NCBI RefSeq assembly: GCF_902706605.1
Contig: NZ_CACSLH010000005.1
Span: forward strand, 51,156-115,155
DNA: 64,000 nucleotides
Direction: 5' to 3'
Source: Enterococcus sp. CSURQ0835
GTDB taxonomy: Bacteria; Bacillota; Bacilli; Lactobacillales; Enterococcaceae
Shown: positions 1 through 8,462 of the stretch, in pieces
Position numbering within the stretch: the first letter of the stretch is position 1
How the letters are laid out: each line of letters begins with the position of its first letter
The notes under the pieces: model-generated
The model's input: only the letters and a program-made list of their open reading frames with translations
Database searches by the model: none
Told to the model about the DNA's origin: nothing
Translations under genes and position numbers: made by a program

Positions 1-75
1 TTACAGCGGGCCAATTCACTTGATTTTACTAAATATAGTACAGCTTTGACCCAAGCTCGGGAGGCGAGACGATGA
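1..75 (+). CDS. C-terminal end of an upstream gene (partial)
   Basis: An open frame runs from the first base of the window for 24 codons to a TGA at 73-75. It overlaps the ATG of the next gene as ATGA, the usual arrangement of translationally coupled genes. The visible residues are polar and end in a basic tail (AREARR). Too little is present to name a family. It may be the last gene before a kinase/pnuC operon, but a chance open frame cannot be excluded at this length. Confidence 0.4.
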   Translation, partial: LQRANSLDFTKYSTALTQAREARR

Positions 76-935
76 AAACTTTGCTGATTGGTGCAGCCAT
101 CGTGGATCTGGTCGTTCATTTACCCCATTTGCCGAAACGAGGAGAAGATGTTGAAACGACTGACCAGCAGATCTCGATCGGTGGTTGTGCCTACAATGTA
201 GCAAAAGCGATGCAATCTTTTGCTGAATCGGCGGATATGTTTTTTCCAATTGGGGATGGTTTTTATAGTCAGCTGATCCGGCGCAAGTTGGCAGCTGATC
301 AGTTCACGTCGCTCGTCACCGTCGACCAAAGTGAAAATGGGTATTGTTTGTGTTTGGTGGAGCCAGATGGCGAGCGTAGTTTCGTAACGGTCCAAGGCAT
401 CGAAAGTGAGATCAGAACAGCTTGGTTAGCGAATCTAGGACAGTATGATCGGATTTATTTATCTAGTTATCAATGTCTAGGAGACAATGGTCGGCGGCTA
501 GTTACATGGCTGAAAAAACAGACAGGGCAACTTTATTTTGCGCCAGGACCATACACTAAAAAAATCGCACCAGAAGTATTGCAACAAATACTAATGCTTC
601 AGCCCATCTTACACCTCAATGAAGCTGAATGTTTAGCTTTAGCTGAGCAGTCCGACTTACATTGTGCAATGAGCGTTTTGTTCCAGCAAACGAACCGTCC
701 TGTGATCGTCACGTTAGGTGCAAAAGGAGCTTGTTATTATGATGGGCAGCCGCATTATGTAGTGGGAACACCCGCAAAAGTGGTGGATACCATCGGTGCT
801 GGTGATGCACATCTCGGAGCTCTCTTAGCTTTAGAGGCTAAAGGGATTTCATTGTTAGATGCACTACCGACTGCTAACGAATTAGCTGCGAAAGTCGTCG
901 GAGTCACTGGTGCTACTTTAGAGGAGGAAATTTAA
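72..935 (+). CDS. PfkB/ribokinase-family sugar or nucleoside kinase
   Basis: This is a 287-residue cytoplasmic kinase of the PfkB superfamily, which phosphorylates sugars or nucleosides with ATP. The N-terminal part has the family's GG-containing substrate loop (SIGGCAYNVAKAM, around residues 36-48). The C-terminal signature DTIGAGDAHLGALLAL (about 237-252) contains the catalytic Asp of the GAGD anion hole. Length is slightly short for ribokinase (about 300). GGGAGG sits 7 bases before the ATG. The stop codon directly abuts pnuC, so the two are coupled. The context hints at a nicotinamide-riboside or ribose-type substrate, but that is inference. Pseudouridine kinase or ribokinase are alternatives. 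Confidence 0.85.
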   Translation: MKTLLIGAAIVDLVVHLPHLPKRGEDVETTDQQISIGGCAYNVAKAMQSFAESADMFFPIGDGFYSQLIRRKLAADQFTSLVTVDQSENGYCLCLVEPDGERSFVTVQGIESEIRTAWLANLGQYDRIYLSSYQCLGDNGRRLVTWLKKQTGQLYFAPGPYTKKIAPEVLQQILMLQPILHLNEAECLALAEQSDLHCAMSVLFQQTNRPVIVTLGAKGACYYDGQPHYVVGTPAKVVDTIGAGDAHLGALLALEAKGISLLDALPTANELAAKVVGVTGATLEEEI

Positions 936-1646
936 ATGCAAACGCTCAAAAACTATTTCAATACGTGGACGAAATTTGAATTATCATGGCTGGTCTGTTC
1001 CAACGTGATCATGTTAGGTGTGGGGATCGTGACCCGTGATCCAATTTTAGCTTTGATTTCTGGTTCAGCGGGTGTCATTTCGGTCGTTTTATGTGCAAAA
1101 GGCCGGGTCTCAAATTATGTTTTTGCAACGCTCAATTCCGTGCTATACGCTTATATCTGTTACCAAAACCATTTGTTCGGCGGGATGACACTGCACTTAT
1201 TGTATTATATCCCCATGAATGTTATCGGCTTTATCGCTTGGAACAAACGGAAAGATGCCCAAGGGGATGTTAAAGCACTCCGTTTGTCGAAAAAAGGTTT
1301 CACCATGGTCGTAGCCGGTCTTTTGATTGGGACGTTAGGCTATACGTTTTTCTTGCAGGCAATCGGTGGAAAATTATCGTTGCTTGATGCGTATATTGCC
1401 ATCAATACGATCATCGCGACTTACTTGACTGTCTCGCGTTACGCGGAGCAATGGGTCTTATGGCTAGCAGGTGATGTGGTCAATATCATCATGTGGAGTT
1501 TACTGATCGGAAAATCACCGCAAGCTGCGACGATGTTGATTATGTGGAGTGCTTATTTGATCAATAGTTCGTATGGTTTATATAATTGGATTCGGTTGAA
1601 CAAGAAGCAAGCAGGTGAAAGTCAAAAGATCGCAATCGAAAAATAA
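936..1646 (+). CDS. pnuC: PnuC-type nicotinamide riboside transporter
   Basis: A 236-residue integral membrane protein with about seven hydrophobic segments, matching the PnuC family in length and layout. The aromatic-rich helix with GFIAWNKR (about residues 90-97) and the late segment WVLWLAGDVVNIIMW are typical PnuC features. The family moves nicotinamide riboside (or thiamine in PnuT relatives) by facilitated diffusion, with trapping by an intracellular kinase. The start follows the upstream stop codon with no gap, and its ribosome binding site GGAGG lies inside the kinase gene. No NadR domain is fused, so the adjacent kinase or an unlinked NadR would do the phosphorylation. A thiamine-type substrate is possible. 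Confidence 0.87.
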   Translation: MQTLKNYFNTWTKFELSWLVCSNVIMLGVGIVTRDPILALISGSAGVISVVLCAKGRVSNYVFATLNSVLYAYICYQNHLFGGMTLHLLYYIPMNVIGFIAWNKRKDAQGDVKALRLSKKGFTMVVAGLLIGTLGYTFFLQAIGGKLSLLDAYIAINTIIATYLTVSRYAEQWVLWLAGDVVNIIMWSLLIGKSPQAATMLIMWSAYLINSSYGLYNWIRLNKKQAGESQKIAIEK

Positions 1647-1657
1647 ACCTAATAAAT

Positions 1658-1698
1658 AAGGCAAGCAGATCAATTCGCTGATCACGCTTGCCTTTTTT
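1658..1698. terminator. Bidirectional terminator between pnuC and the DUF2179 gene
   Basis: Stem AAGGCAAGC (1658-1666) pairs with GCTTGCCTT (1686-1694). An inner GATCA/TGATC pairing extends the hairpin, and a T run follows. Flanking A/T tracts suit both convergent genes. Confidence 0.85.
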
Positions 1699-1708
1699 AC
1701 TTGTGATT

Positions 1709-2254
1709 TTATTTTCGGTGTCGAATTTTTTTGGTCCAAAAACCGCCAGAGATATATTTTGGTTCATACGAAATGATAAACGCCCGTTCCTCGATCTCTT
1801 TGATCAAACGATAAAGATCCCGTTCATTTGAGCGAGGGGAAAGGATCTCTAACACCATTCGTTCGCCTTCCCGGCCTTCAGCGTATGATTGCGTGACTCC
1901 GTACCCATTTTCGCGCAAGACGCGGGGCAAGCTTTTTTCCTCTGCTGTATTAGTAGGCAAGATCGTCGTGACCATGATGTAGCCCAGCGCTAGTTTATCT
2001 TCAATTTTGATCCCGACACTGATCCCGATCGCGTAGCCCAAAGCGTAGACGAGTAAGTTCAACGGATCATCCAGCCGGTTCAAGACAAGCGACAAGCCTA
2101 AAACGTAGACGGTGATCTCGATCATGCTGAGCAGCGGCGCCAAAATACGATAGCCTTTCATCGTCAACATGAAGCGAATCGTATTTAATGCGACATACGC
2201 AAAATTTATCAAGAAAATCATCGCCAACATCTTTGGATCGACCATTTCGTTCAC
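1709..2254 (-). CDS. UPF0316/DUF2179 membrane protein (YebE-like)
   Basis: A 181-residue protein with three hydrophobic segments in the first 90 residues (from MLAMIFLINFAYVALNTIRF onward) and a soluble C-terminal half (GYGVTQSYAEGREGERMVLEI) resembling the DUF2179 domain. This architecture matches the UPF0316 family (Bacillus YebE). The molecular function is unknown. DUF2179 domains are often considered small-ligand or nucleotide sensors, but that is not shown here. The start is supported by AGGTGA seven bases upstream on the minus strand. It is transcribed alone and shares a terminator with pnuC. Confidence 0.8.
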   Translation of the reverse strand: MNEMVDPKMLAMIFLINFAYVALNTIRFMLTMKGYRILAPLLSMIEITVYVLGLSLVLNRLDDPLNLLVYALGYAIGISVGIKIEDKLALGYIMVTTILPTNTAEEKSLPRVLRENGYGVTQSYAEGREGERMVLEILSPRSNERDLYRLIKEIEERAFIISYEPKYISGGFWTKKIRHRK

Positions 2255-2651
2255 CTCATTTATTTTTCTTCCAGCCTACCAGTTTTTGGTCAAAAGGCAA
2301 TCAACTTGCTGGCAGAACAACGGAAAAAATAAAATCTTAAAAAATTTAAATAACGAAAATTATCACTAGAAATAGGAGATTTATTTTATCACCACCGAAA
2401 AATAAAAAATATATTTTGGAAAGTGATGAATGGTCTCGATTCCAGAAGCAAAATTTTCTTCATGGTCTTATCATAAAAAAACAGTGATGGAACTAGCAAA
2501 AAAAATCAATAAAATCAATTGAGTGGTAGTTTTCAACCATAAATTTATGTTATTATAATATAGGTGAAGAACTTAACAATTAGTAAATACTAATTTAGAG
2601 TTCATAAAATTCAAGAAAATAAGTCTGTTTGTTGGGAAAAGGTGGGTTACC
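2255..2651 (+). promoter_or_regulatory. AT-rich intergenic region with the glg operon promoter
   Basis: About 400 bases without a gene separate the divergent DUF2179 gene and glgB. A perfect TATAAT lies at 2554-2559 with a weak TTTCAA -35 at 2531-2536 (17-base spacing), giving an untranslated leader of about 85 bases. I looked for a CcpA cre-like site and did not see a convincing one. A long AT-rich stretch (2330-2520) holds no readable element. Confidence 0.6.
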
Positions 2652-4556
2652 ATGAAAGAAAACACGAATACGCAAAATCAAATCGCTGAAGCAAAACAAA
2701 ATTTTCTAACGGGTGAAAATTTTTATGCCCAACATCTCTTGGGGGTGCATCAAGAAAAAGAAGGTTACACATTTCGCGTTTGGGCACCGAATGCGCAAGC
2801 CGTTTTTTTAGTCGGTGATTTCAATGCTTGGCAAGATACTTTGCCAATGGAAAAAGATCATGAGACGGGCATCTGGGAAATTTATACGGAGACTGCGCAA
2901 GCTGGTCAGTTGTACAAATTCAAAGTCCGCCAAGCAGACGGCCGTGAGATCATGAAAATCGATCCGTTTGCGGTGCGTTTTGAAAAGCGACCGAACGATG
3001 CGGCGGAGATTTATCCCGTTCCAGCTAAGAAATGGAAAGACGGATTGTGGCGTGGACGGAGCAAACGGGTGAACCATTTCAAACGTCCAATGAATATTTA
3101 CGAAGTCCATGCTAGCTCTTGGAGGCAACATGAAGATGGGACGCCTTATAGCTTTGCAGAACTGACGGAAGAATTAGTTCCTTACTTAGTTGAGATGGGC
3201 TACACCCACGTGGAGTTTATGCCTTTGATGGAACATCCACTCGGGCGTTCATGGGGCTATCAATTGATCGGTTATTTTGCTTTGAGCTCGTATTATGGGA
3301 CACCTGAAGAATTTCAAAATTTCGTGGAAGCTTGCCATTTGAATAATATCGCGGTCATCGTCGATTGGGTACCGGGGCATTTTTGTATCAATGACGATAC
3401 ACTGCCTTACTATGATGGGACCCCGACCTTTGAATATCAAGATCCAGATCGGGCAAAAAATGTTCGTTGGGGTTCGATCAACTTTGATTTAGGGAAACCA
3501 CAAGTTCAAAGCTTCTTGATCTCAAGTGCGATGTTTTGGTTGGAGATGTACCACATTGACGGTATTCGGGTCGATGCGGTCTCTAGCATGATCTATCGTG
3601 ATTATGATGATGGTCCGTGGACGCCAAATCACGAAGGTGGCAACCGGAATTTTGAAGGCTATTACTTCTTACAAAAATTAAACGCGGTCATTAAATTAGC
3701 GCATCCGAATGTGCTGATGATCGCTGAAGAAAGTTCGTCTGAAACCAAAATCACAGGCATGATCGAATCTGGTGCTTTAGGATTTGATTATAAGTGGAAC
3801 ATGGGCTGGATGAACGATACGTTACGTTTTTATGAAATGGATCCGATTTATCGTAAAGATAATTTTAATTTAATCACTTTTTCATTCATGTACATGATGC
3901 AAGAAAACTTTATCTTGCCACTGTCACATGACGAAGTTGTTCATGGAAAGAAGAGTTTGATGCACAAAATGTGGGGTGATCGGTATAAACAATTCGCTCA
4001 ACTGCGGAATCTCTACACGTATTTCATGACGCATCCTGGCAAGAAATTATTATTTATGGGAAGCGAATGGGGACAATTTCTGGAATGGAAATTTGATGAG
4101 GGCTTAGAGTGGGGTGACCTGTCAGATCATTTGAACCATTCGATGCAGCACTTCACAGCGACGTTGAATCAGTTTTATAAGGAGCAACCGTCACTGTGGG
4201 AATTGGAAGATTCTTACGATACGATCGAGATCATCGACGCGGATAACACGACAGAAAGTGTTTTATCATTTATGCGCAAAGGCAAACGCAAGAAAGATTT
4301 CTTGATCGTAGTCTTGAACATGGCGCCTGTCGAGCGACGAGAGTTTCATATCGGTGTTCCCTATCCTGGAACTTATCAGGAGATCTGGAATACTGAGATG
4401 GAAGAATTTGGTGGGACTTGGACGAAGCATAATGAGGACTGCCAGACAGAAGAAATCGCTTTTGGAAATTACCAGCAACTAGTGAAAACGACGATTCCGG
4501 CATTGGGTGCGATTATTTTACGGCCAGAAAAAATCAACACTAGAAAAAAGCATTAA
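2652..4556 (+). CDS. glgB: 1,4-alpha-glucan branching enzyme
   Basis: GlgB cuts alpha-1,4 chains and rejoins them through alpha-1,6 links, creating branches in glycogen. The 634-residue protein has a CBM48 module ([20 protein letters not shown], from about residue 38), then a GH13 barrel. The nucleophile Asp is about residue 308 (GIRVDAV), the acid/base Glu about 359 (IAEESS), and the transition-state Asp lies in [14 protein letters not shown]. Length is normal for a short-form bacterial GlgB. It is first in the glg operon and starts with ATG after AAAGGTGG. A 64-base gap containing an unusual hairpin separates it from glgC. Confidence 0.97.
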   Translation: MKENTNTQNQIAEAKQNFLTGENFYAQHLLGVHQEKEGYTFRVWAPNAQAVFLVGDFNAWQDTLPMEKDHETGIWEIYTETAQAGQLYKFKVRQADGREIMKIDPFAVRFEKRPNDAAEIYPVPAKKWKDGLWRGRSKRVNHFKRPMNIYEVHASSWRQHEDGTPYSFAELTEELVPYLVEMGYTHVEFMPLMEHPLGRSWGYQLIGYFALSSYYGTPEEFQNFVEACHLNNIAVIVDWVPGHFCINDDTLPYYDGTPTFEYQDPDRAKNVRWGSINFDLGKPQVQSFLISSAMFWLEMYHIDGIRVDAVSSMIYRDYDDGPWTPNHEGGNRNFEGYYFLQKLNAVIKLAHPNVLMIAEESSSETKITGMIESGALGFDYKWNMGWMNDTLRFYEMDPIYRKDNFNLITFSFMYMMQENFILPLSHDEVVHGKKSLMHKMWGDRYKQFAQLRNLYTYFMTHPGKKLLFMGSEWGQFLEWKFDEGLEWGDLSDHLNHSMQHFTATLNQFYKEQPSLWELEDSYDTIEIIDADNTTESVLSFMRKGKRKKDFLIVVLNMAPVERREFHIGVPYPGTYQEIWNTEMEEFGGTWTKHNEDCQTEEIAFGNYQQLVKTTIPALGAIILRPEKINTRKKH

Positions 4557-4579
4557 TTGGTAATAACAAGAGCCAATAA

Positions 4580-4620
4580 GGAGAGGAGGTTGATGAAGGA
4601 TTGCCTTCATCAATACAAAG
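4580..4620 (+). promoter_or_regulatory. Hairpin-spaced ribosome binding site of glgC
   Basis: A perfect AGGAGG (4584-4589) lies 31 bases before the glgC ATG, far outside the normal range. The gap holds a perfect inverted repeat, TTGATGAAGG (4590-4599) and CCTTCATCAA (4604-4613), with a 4-base loop. When folded it leaves seven bases (4614-4620) between helix and AUG, restoring normal spacing. A competing ATG at 4593 would start a 12-codon leader ending at 4631, but it sits only three bases from AGGAGG. Confidence 0.8.
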
Positions 4621-5763
4621 ATGAAAACTGAAGTATTAGCTATGATTCTGGCTGGAGGGAAAGGTTCGCGACTAGGGAAATTGACCCAAACGATCGCAAA
4701 ACCGGCTGTTCCTTTCGGCGGAAGATACCGAATTATCGATTTTACACTAAGCAATTGTATCAATTCAGGCATCAATAATGTTGGGGTCGTGACACAGTAT
4801 CAGCCACTCGCTTTGAACAATCATATCGGCAATGGCTCCAGTTGGGGGTTTGACGGGTTAAATTCGGGCGTGACGATTTTACAGCCTTATTCTAGTAATG
4901 ACGGCAGCAAGTGGTTTGAAGGAACTGCTCATGCGATTTATCAAAACTTAGAGTATATCGATCAGATGGATCCGCAGTATGTTTTGATCTTATCTGGGGA
5001 CCATATTTATAAAATGGATTATGAAGCGATGTTAGAAGATCACAAGAAAAACAACGCTTCATTGACAGTTGCCGTAATCGAAGTGCCGATGGAGGAAGCT
5101 TCTCGGTTTGGGATCATGAATACAGATGAAAATGATCGGATCATCGAGTTTGAAGAAAAGCCAGAACAGCCGAAAAGTAATTTGGCTTCTATGGGGATCT
5201 ACATCTTTAACTGGGGACGTTTACGCAGTGTGTTACTCAATAGTTATCAAAAAGATGATCAAATGTTGGATTTCGGGAAACACGTGATCCCAGCTTACCT
5301 TGAAAGTGGCGAAAATGTTTTTGCTTATCGTTTCAATGGGTATTGGAAAGACGTGGGTACGATCGATTCATTATGGGAAGCCAACATGGAATTTATCGAT
5401 CCAAGTCATAGCTTAGATATTCGCGATAAAGCATGGCGGATCTCAGCGAAAAATACAGTTTCACCACCGCACTTTTTAACCGAGACAGCTAACGTGAAAG
5501 AATCATTGGTCGTTGACGGCTGTTATGTTGCTGGAAGCGTGGAACATACGATTTTATCAAATGATGTGCAAGTCAAAGAAGGCGCCAAAGTCAAAGATAG
5601 CTTCATCATGCCAGGCGCGACGATCGGCCGCAATGCGGTGATCAATCGAGCGATCGTGGGTGAAAATGCGATCATCGGCGACAACGCTGTGATCGACGGC
5701 GAAAAAGAAATCGCGGTAGTCGGCTATTCTGAAGTGATTGGAGTGACTGTAGATGAGAGCTAA
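4621..5763 (+). CDS. glgC: Glucose-1-phosphate adenylyltransferase, catalytic subunit
   Basis: GlgC makes ADP-glucose from ATP and glucose-1-phosphate, the committed step of bacterial glycogen synthesis. The 380-residue protein opens with the nucleotide-binding signature [12 protein letters not shown] and KPAVPFGG (about residues 11-36). [11 protein letters not shown] (about 122) holds metal and substrate residues, and the C-terminus is a left-handed beta-helix of hexapeptide repeats (from about 300). The start at 4621 is the only ATG that preserves the full N-terminal signature. It overlaps glgD by 11 bases. GlgC and GlgD form a heteromer in Bacilli. Confidence 0.97.
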   Translation: MKTEVLAMILAGGKGSRLGKLTQTIAKPAVPFGGRYRIIDFTLSNCINSGINNVGVVTQYQPLALNNHIGNGSSWGFDGLNSGVTILQPYSSNDGSKWFEGTAHAIYQNLEYIDQMDPQYVLILSGDHIYKMDYEAMLEDHKKNNASLTVAVIEVPMEEASRFGIMNTDENDRIIEFEEKPEQPKSNLASMGIYIFNWGRLRSVLLNSYQKDDQMLDFGKHVIPAYLESGENVFAYRFNGYWKDVGTIDSLWEANMEFIDPSHSLDIRDKAWRISAKNTVSPPHFLTETANVKESLVVDGCYVAGSVEHTILSNDVQVKEGAKVKDSFIMPGATIGRNAVINRAIVGENAIIGDNAVIDGEKEIAVVGYSEVIGVTVDES

Positions 5764-6904
5764 TGAAATGTGTGCCATTTTAGGCAATGTACATGAATAC
5801 CAAGATTTATTACCGTTGACAGAAAAACGGCCACTAGCCACTTTACCGTTTGATTGTAAGTATCGGATCATTGATTTCAATTTATCAAACGCTGTCAATG
5901 CAAATATCAAATCGATCTATATGGTTTTCAACCAAGGATTGACTCAATCTGTCTTTGACCATATCGGCGGCGGCCGGGAATGGCATCTAGATAGTATCAA
6001 GAGCCGTTACTTCGTGCATTTTTTCCAAGACTTCTTGAAGAAAAAAGCAGAAGGTAAGCCGTATTATGAAGCGGCGATCGATTATTTACAAAAATCAAAA
6101 TCGGAATACACGGTCTTCATGGGTAACAAAATGATCTGTAGTATCGATTTAAAAGCGGTCTTGAAGATCCATCAACAACACGATTCAGATATTACCGTCG
6201 TGTACAAAAAAATGCCAAAAGCTGAGATCTGTCCACGGGATACGATCCTTGATCTAGCGGAAAACAGTGTCGTGACGGGTACTCATACGATTGAAGAGGT
6301 GCCAAGTGAGCGCGACTTAGAAAATCTTTCGATGAATATCTATGTGGCTAAAACACAGTGGTTGATCGATGCGTTGACAGAGGGCCAGGCCAAAGGGACG
6401 CCGGTTGCGATCCAAGATTTCTTTGATCAAGCGATGAGCTATTCGAAAACGGGAGCTTATGAATACACTGGCTTTTTAAGCAATATTTTTGATATCAAAT
6501 CATACTATGATGCCAATATGGCGATGTTGGATTCGAAAAAATTCACGTCATTGCTTTATTCCAATCAAAAGATCTATACAAAATTAAAAAATGAGATGCC
6601 GACGTATTACGCGCCGACTTCTGAAGTGAAAAATTCACAATTTGCAACTGGTTGTATCGTTGAAGGCAAAGTCAGCGATTCGCTATTTTCTCGGAGTGCT
6701 TTGATTGAAAAAGGCGCTGAGGTAACAGGCGCTGTCGTGATGCCAAATGCTAAGATCAAAGAAAATGCGATCATTAAATATGCCATCTTAGACAAAAATG
6801 TCGTCGTCGAACCTGGTGTGAAGATCATCGGTTCAAAAGAAAAACCAGTCGTGATCAAAAAAGACAGTCACGTGATCAGTGATGTCTACGGAGGCGAAGC
6901 TTAA
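5753..6904 (+). CDS. glgD: Glycogen biosynthesis protein GlgD (regulatory ADP-glucose pyrophosphorylase subunit)
   Basis: This is a 383-residue paralogue of GlgC. The N-terminus ([21 protein letters not shown]) aligns with GlgC but lacks the GGKGSRL nucleotide loop, while [11 protein letters not shown] and the C-terminal hexapeptide beta-helix are kept. That pattern fits GlgD, a catalytically poor partner that stimulates GlgC in Gram-positive bacteria. It starts inside the end of glgC (11-base overlap) and its stop codon shares a base with the glgA start, so translation is coupled throughout. Confidence 0.95.
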   Translation: MRANEMCAILGNVHEYQDLLPLTEKRPLATLPFDCKYRIIDFNLSNAVNANIKSIYMVFNQGLTQSVFDHIGGGREWHLDSIKSRYFVHFFQDFLKKKAEGKPYYEAAIDYLQKSKSEYTVFMGNKMICSIDLKAVLKIHQQHDSDITVVYKKMPKAEICPRDTILDLAENSVVTGTHTIEEVPSERDLENLSMNIYVAKTQWLIDALTEGQAKGTPVAIQDFFDQAMSYSKTGAYEYTGFLSNIFDIKSYYDANMAMLDSKKFTSLLYSNQKIYTKLKNEMPTYYAPTSEVKNSQFATGCIVEGKVSDSLFSRSALIEKGAEVTGAVVMPNAKIKENAIIKYAILDKNVVVEPGVKIIGSKEKPVVIKKDSHVISDVYGGEA

Positions 6905-8334
6905 TGAAGGTCTTGTTCGCAGCAGCGGAATGTGCACCTTTTTTTAAAACAGGAGGCTTAGGGGATGTGGCAGGCGCCCTCCCCAAAGCATTAAACGCTA
7001 AAGGTGCTGAGATCCGCGTCGTTTTACCATATTTTAGTAAGATGGCGCAACAATATCGCGATCAATGTGTCGATCTTTTACACTTTGATGTGTATGTCGG
7101 ATGGCGCAAAGAATATTGCGGGATCAAATATTTGAAACTAAACGGCATTGACTATTACTTTATCGACAATATGTATTATTTCAATCGCCCCAACCTTTAC
7201 GGTGATTATGACGATGGCGAACGGTTTGCTTTTTTCCAAATGGCGATCATTGAGATGCTGGAAAAAGTCGACTTCATTCCTGATGTGATCCATGTCAATG
7301 ATTACCACACGGCGATGATTCCGTTTCTTTTGAAAGAAAAATATAACTGGATCAATGTCTTTGGAAAGATCCGTACGGTGCTGACGATCCACAATATCGA
7401 ATTTCAAGGTCAGTTTGGCGAAGAGATCTTATGGGATCTGTTTGGTATGGGATCTGAGCGGTATGAAGACGGGACGATCAAGTTCAACGATTGCGTCAAC
7501 TGGATGAAGGCGGGGATCTTATACGCCGATCGGGTGACGACGGTCAGTCCATCTTATGCCGAAGAGATCAAAACGCCGGCATTTGGTTCGGGACTTGATG
7601 TGATTTTACGAATGGAAAGCGGTAAATTGAGCGGGATCTTAAACGGGATCGATTATGAGATGTATGATCCAGCCAATGATCCAATGATTTATGAGAAGTT
7701 TGACGCGAAGCATTTGAAGAAAAAAATCGAAAACAAAACGCGTTTGCAAAAAGAGCTGGGGTTGGAGATTCGCGCAGATGTTCCAATGATCGGAATCATC
7801 AGCCGCTTGACTTATCAAAAAGGGTTCCATCTAGTTTTAGCTGAACTTGAAAATCTATTGCAAGCTGACGTGCAAGTCGTGTTGATCGGGACCGGTGACC
7901 ATGACTTTGAAAATGGGTTCCGTTACTTTGGCGGAAAATATCCGGAAAAGACCAGCATCAATATCACTTTTGATGTGAAACTAGCCCAACGCGTTTATGC
8001 TGGGGCGGATATGTTCTTGATGCCTTCTGCGTTTGAGCCTTGTGGGTTATCTCAGATGATCTCGATGCGTTATGGGACATTGCCCATCGTTCATGAGATC
8101 GGCGGCTTGAAAGATACCGTCGTACCTTTTAATCCTGTGACCCACGAAGGAACTGGCTTTGGCTTTAATAATTACCAGTCTTATTATTTGATGCAAGCTT
8201 TGGAACAAGCGATCCACTTGTATCAAAATCACCAAGCTGTTTGGCAAAAGTTAATGAAAACCGCAATGGCAAAAGATTTTAGTTGGGATGTTTCAAGTAC
8301 CCGGTACTTAGAGCTTTATCAACAATTAAGCTAA
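6904..8334 (+). CDS. glgA: Glycogen synthase (ADP-glucose type)
   Basis: GlgA adds glucose from ADP-glucose to the non-reducing end of the glucan. The 476-residue GT5 enzyme has the family N-terminal [16 protein letters not shown] motif (ADP-glucose binding Lys in KTGGL, about residue 17), and the C-terminal [19 protein letters not shown] region (about 378-396) with the conserved Glu. ISRLTYQKG (about 299) is the GT-B sugar-nucleotide loop. The start overlaps the glgD stop (TAATG) and GGAGG lies 11 bases upstream. A terminator-like hairpin follows directly, so glgP may be made at a lower level. Confidence 0.97.
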   Translation: MKVLFAAAECAPFFKTGGLGDVAGALPKALNAKGAEIRVVLPYFSKMAQQYRDQCVDLLHFDVYVGWRKEYCGIKYLKLNGIDYYFIDNMYYFNRPNLYGDYDDGERFAFFQMAIIEMLEKVDFIPDVIHVNDYHTAMIPFLLKEKYNWINVFGKIRTVLTIHNIEFQGQFGEEILWDLFGMGSERYEDGTIKFNDCVNWMKAGILYADRVTTVSPSYAEEIKTPAFGSGLDVILRMESGKLSGILNGIDYEMYDPANDPMIYEKFDAKHLKKKIENKTRLQKELGLEIRADVPMIGIISRLTYQKGFHLVLAELENLLQADVQVVLIGTGDHDFENGFRYFGGKYPEKTSINITFDVKLAQRVYAGADMFLMPSAFEPCGLSQMISMRYGTLPIVHEIGGLKDTVVPFNPVTHEGTGFGFNNYQSYYLMQALEQAIHLYQNHQAVWQKLMKTAMAKDFSWDVSSTRYLELYQQLS

Positions 8335-8337
8335 ACG

Positions 8338-8378
8338 AACGGACCAAAATCCAAGCGTAGGATTTTGGTCTGTTTTAA
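8338..8378 (+). terminator. Terminator or attenuator after glgA
   Basis: Stem AACGGACCAAAATCC (8338-8352) pairs with GGATTTTGGTCTGTT (8360-8374), with one internal imperfection, around a 7-base loop and a short T-rich tail. It lies inside the glg cluster, so it probably allows partial read-through into glgP. Confidence 0.7.
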
Positions 8379-8385
8379 ATTATTC

Positions 8386-8429
8386 CGCAACGCAATCATG
8401 AAATAAATGGATTTTATGATTGCGTTACG
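8386..8429 (+). repeat. Long imperfect hairpin upstream of glgP
   Basis: Arms 8386-8404 and 8411-8429 (core AACGCAATCAT / ATGATTGCGTT) form a 19-position stem with one mismatch, one G-U pair and a 6-base loop. No T run follows, so it is not a simple terminator. It could be an mRNA-stabilising or processing hairpin, or a palindromic operator. Confidence 0.7.
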
Positions 8430-8462
8430 GTCAATAAAGAAAATGAAGGGTTGGGAAGAGAA

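Noticed and set aside
2255..2651. CcpA cre site before glgB
   Set aside because: No stretch matches the TGNAARCGNWWNCA pattern well enough on either strand.
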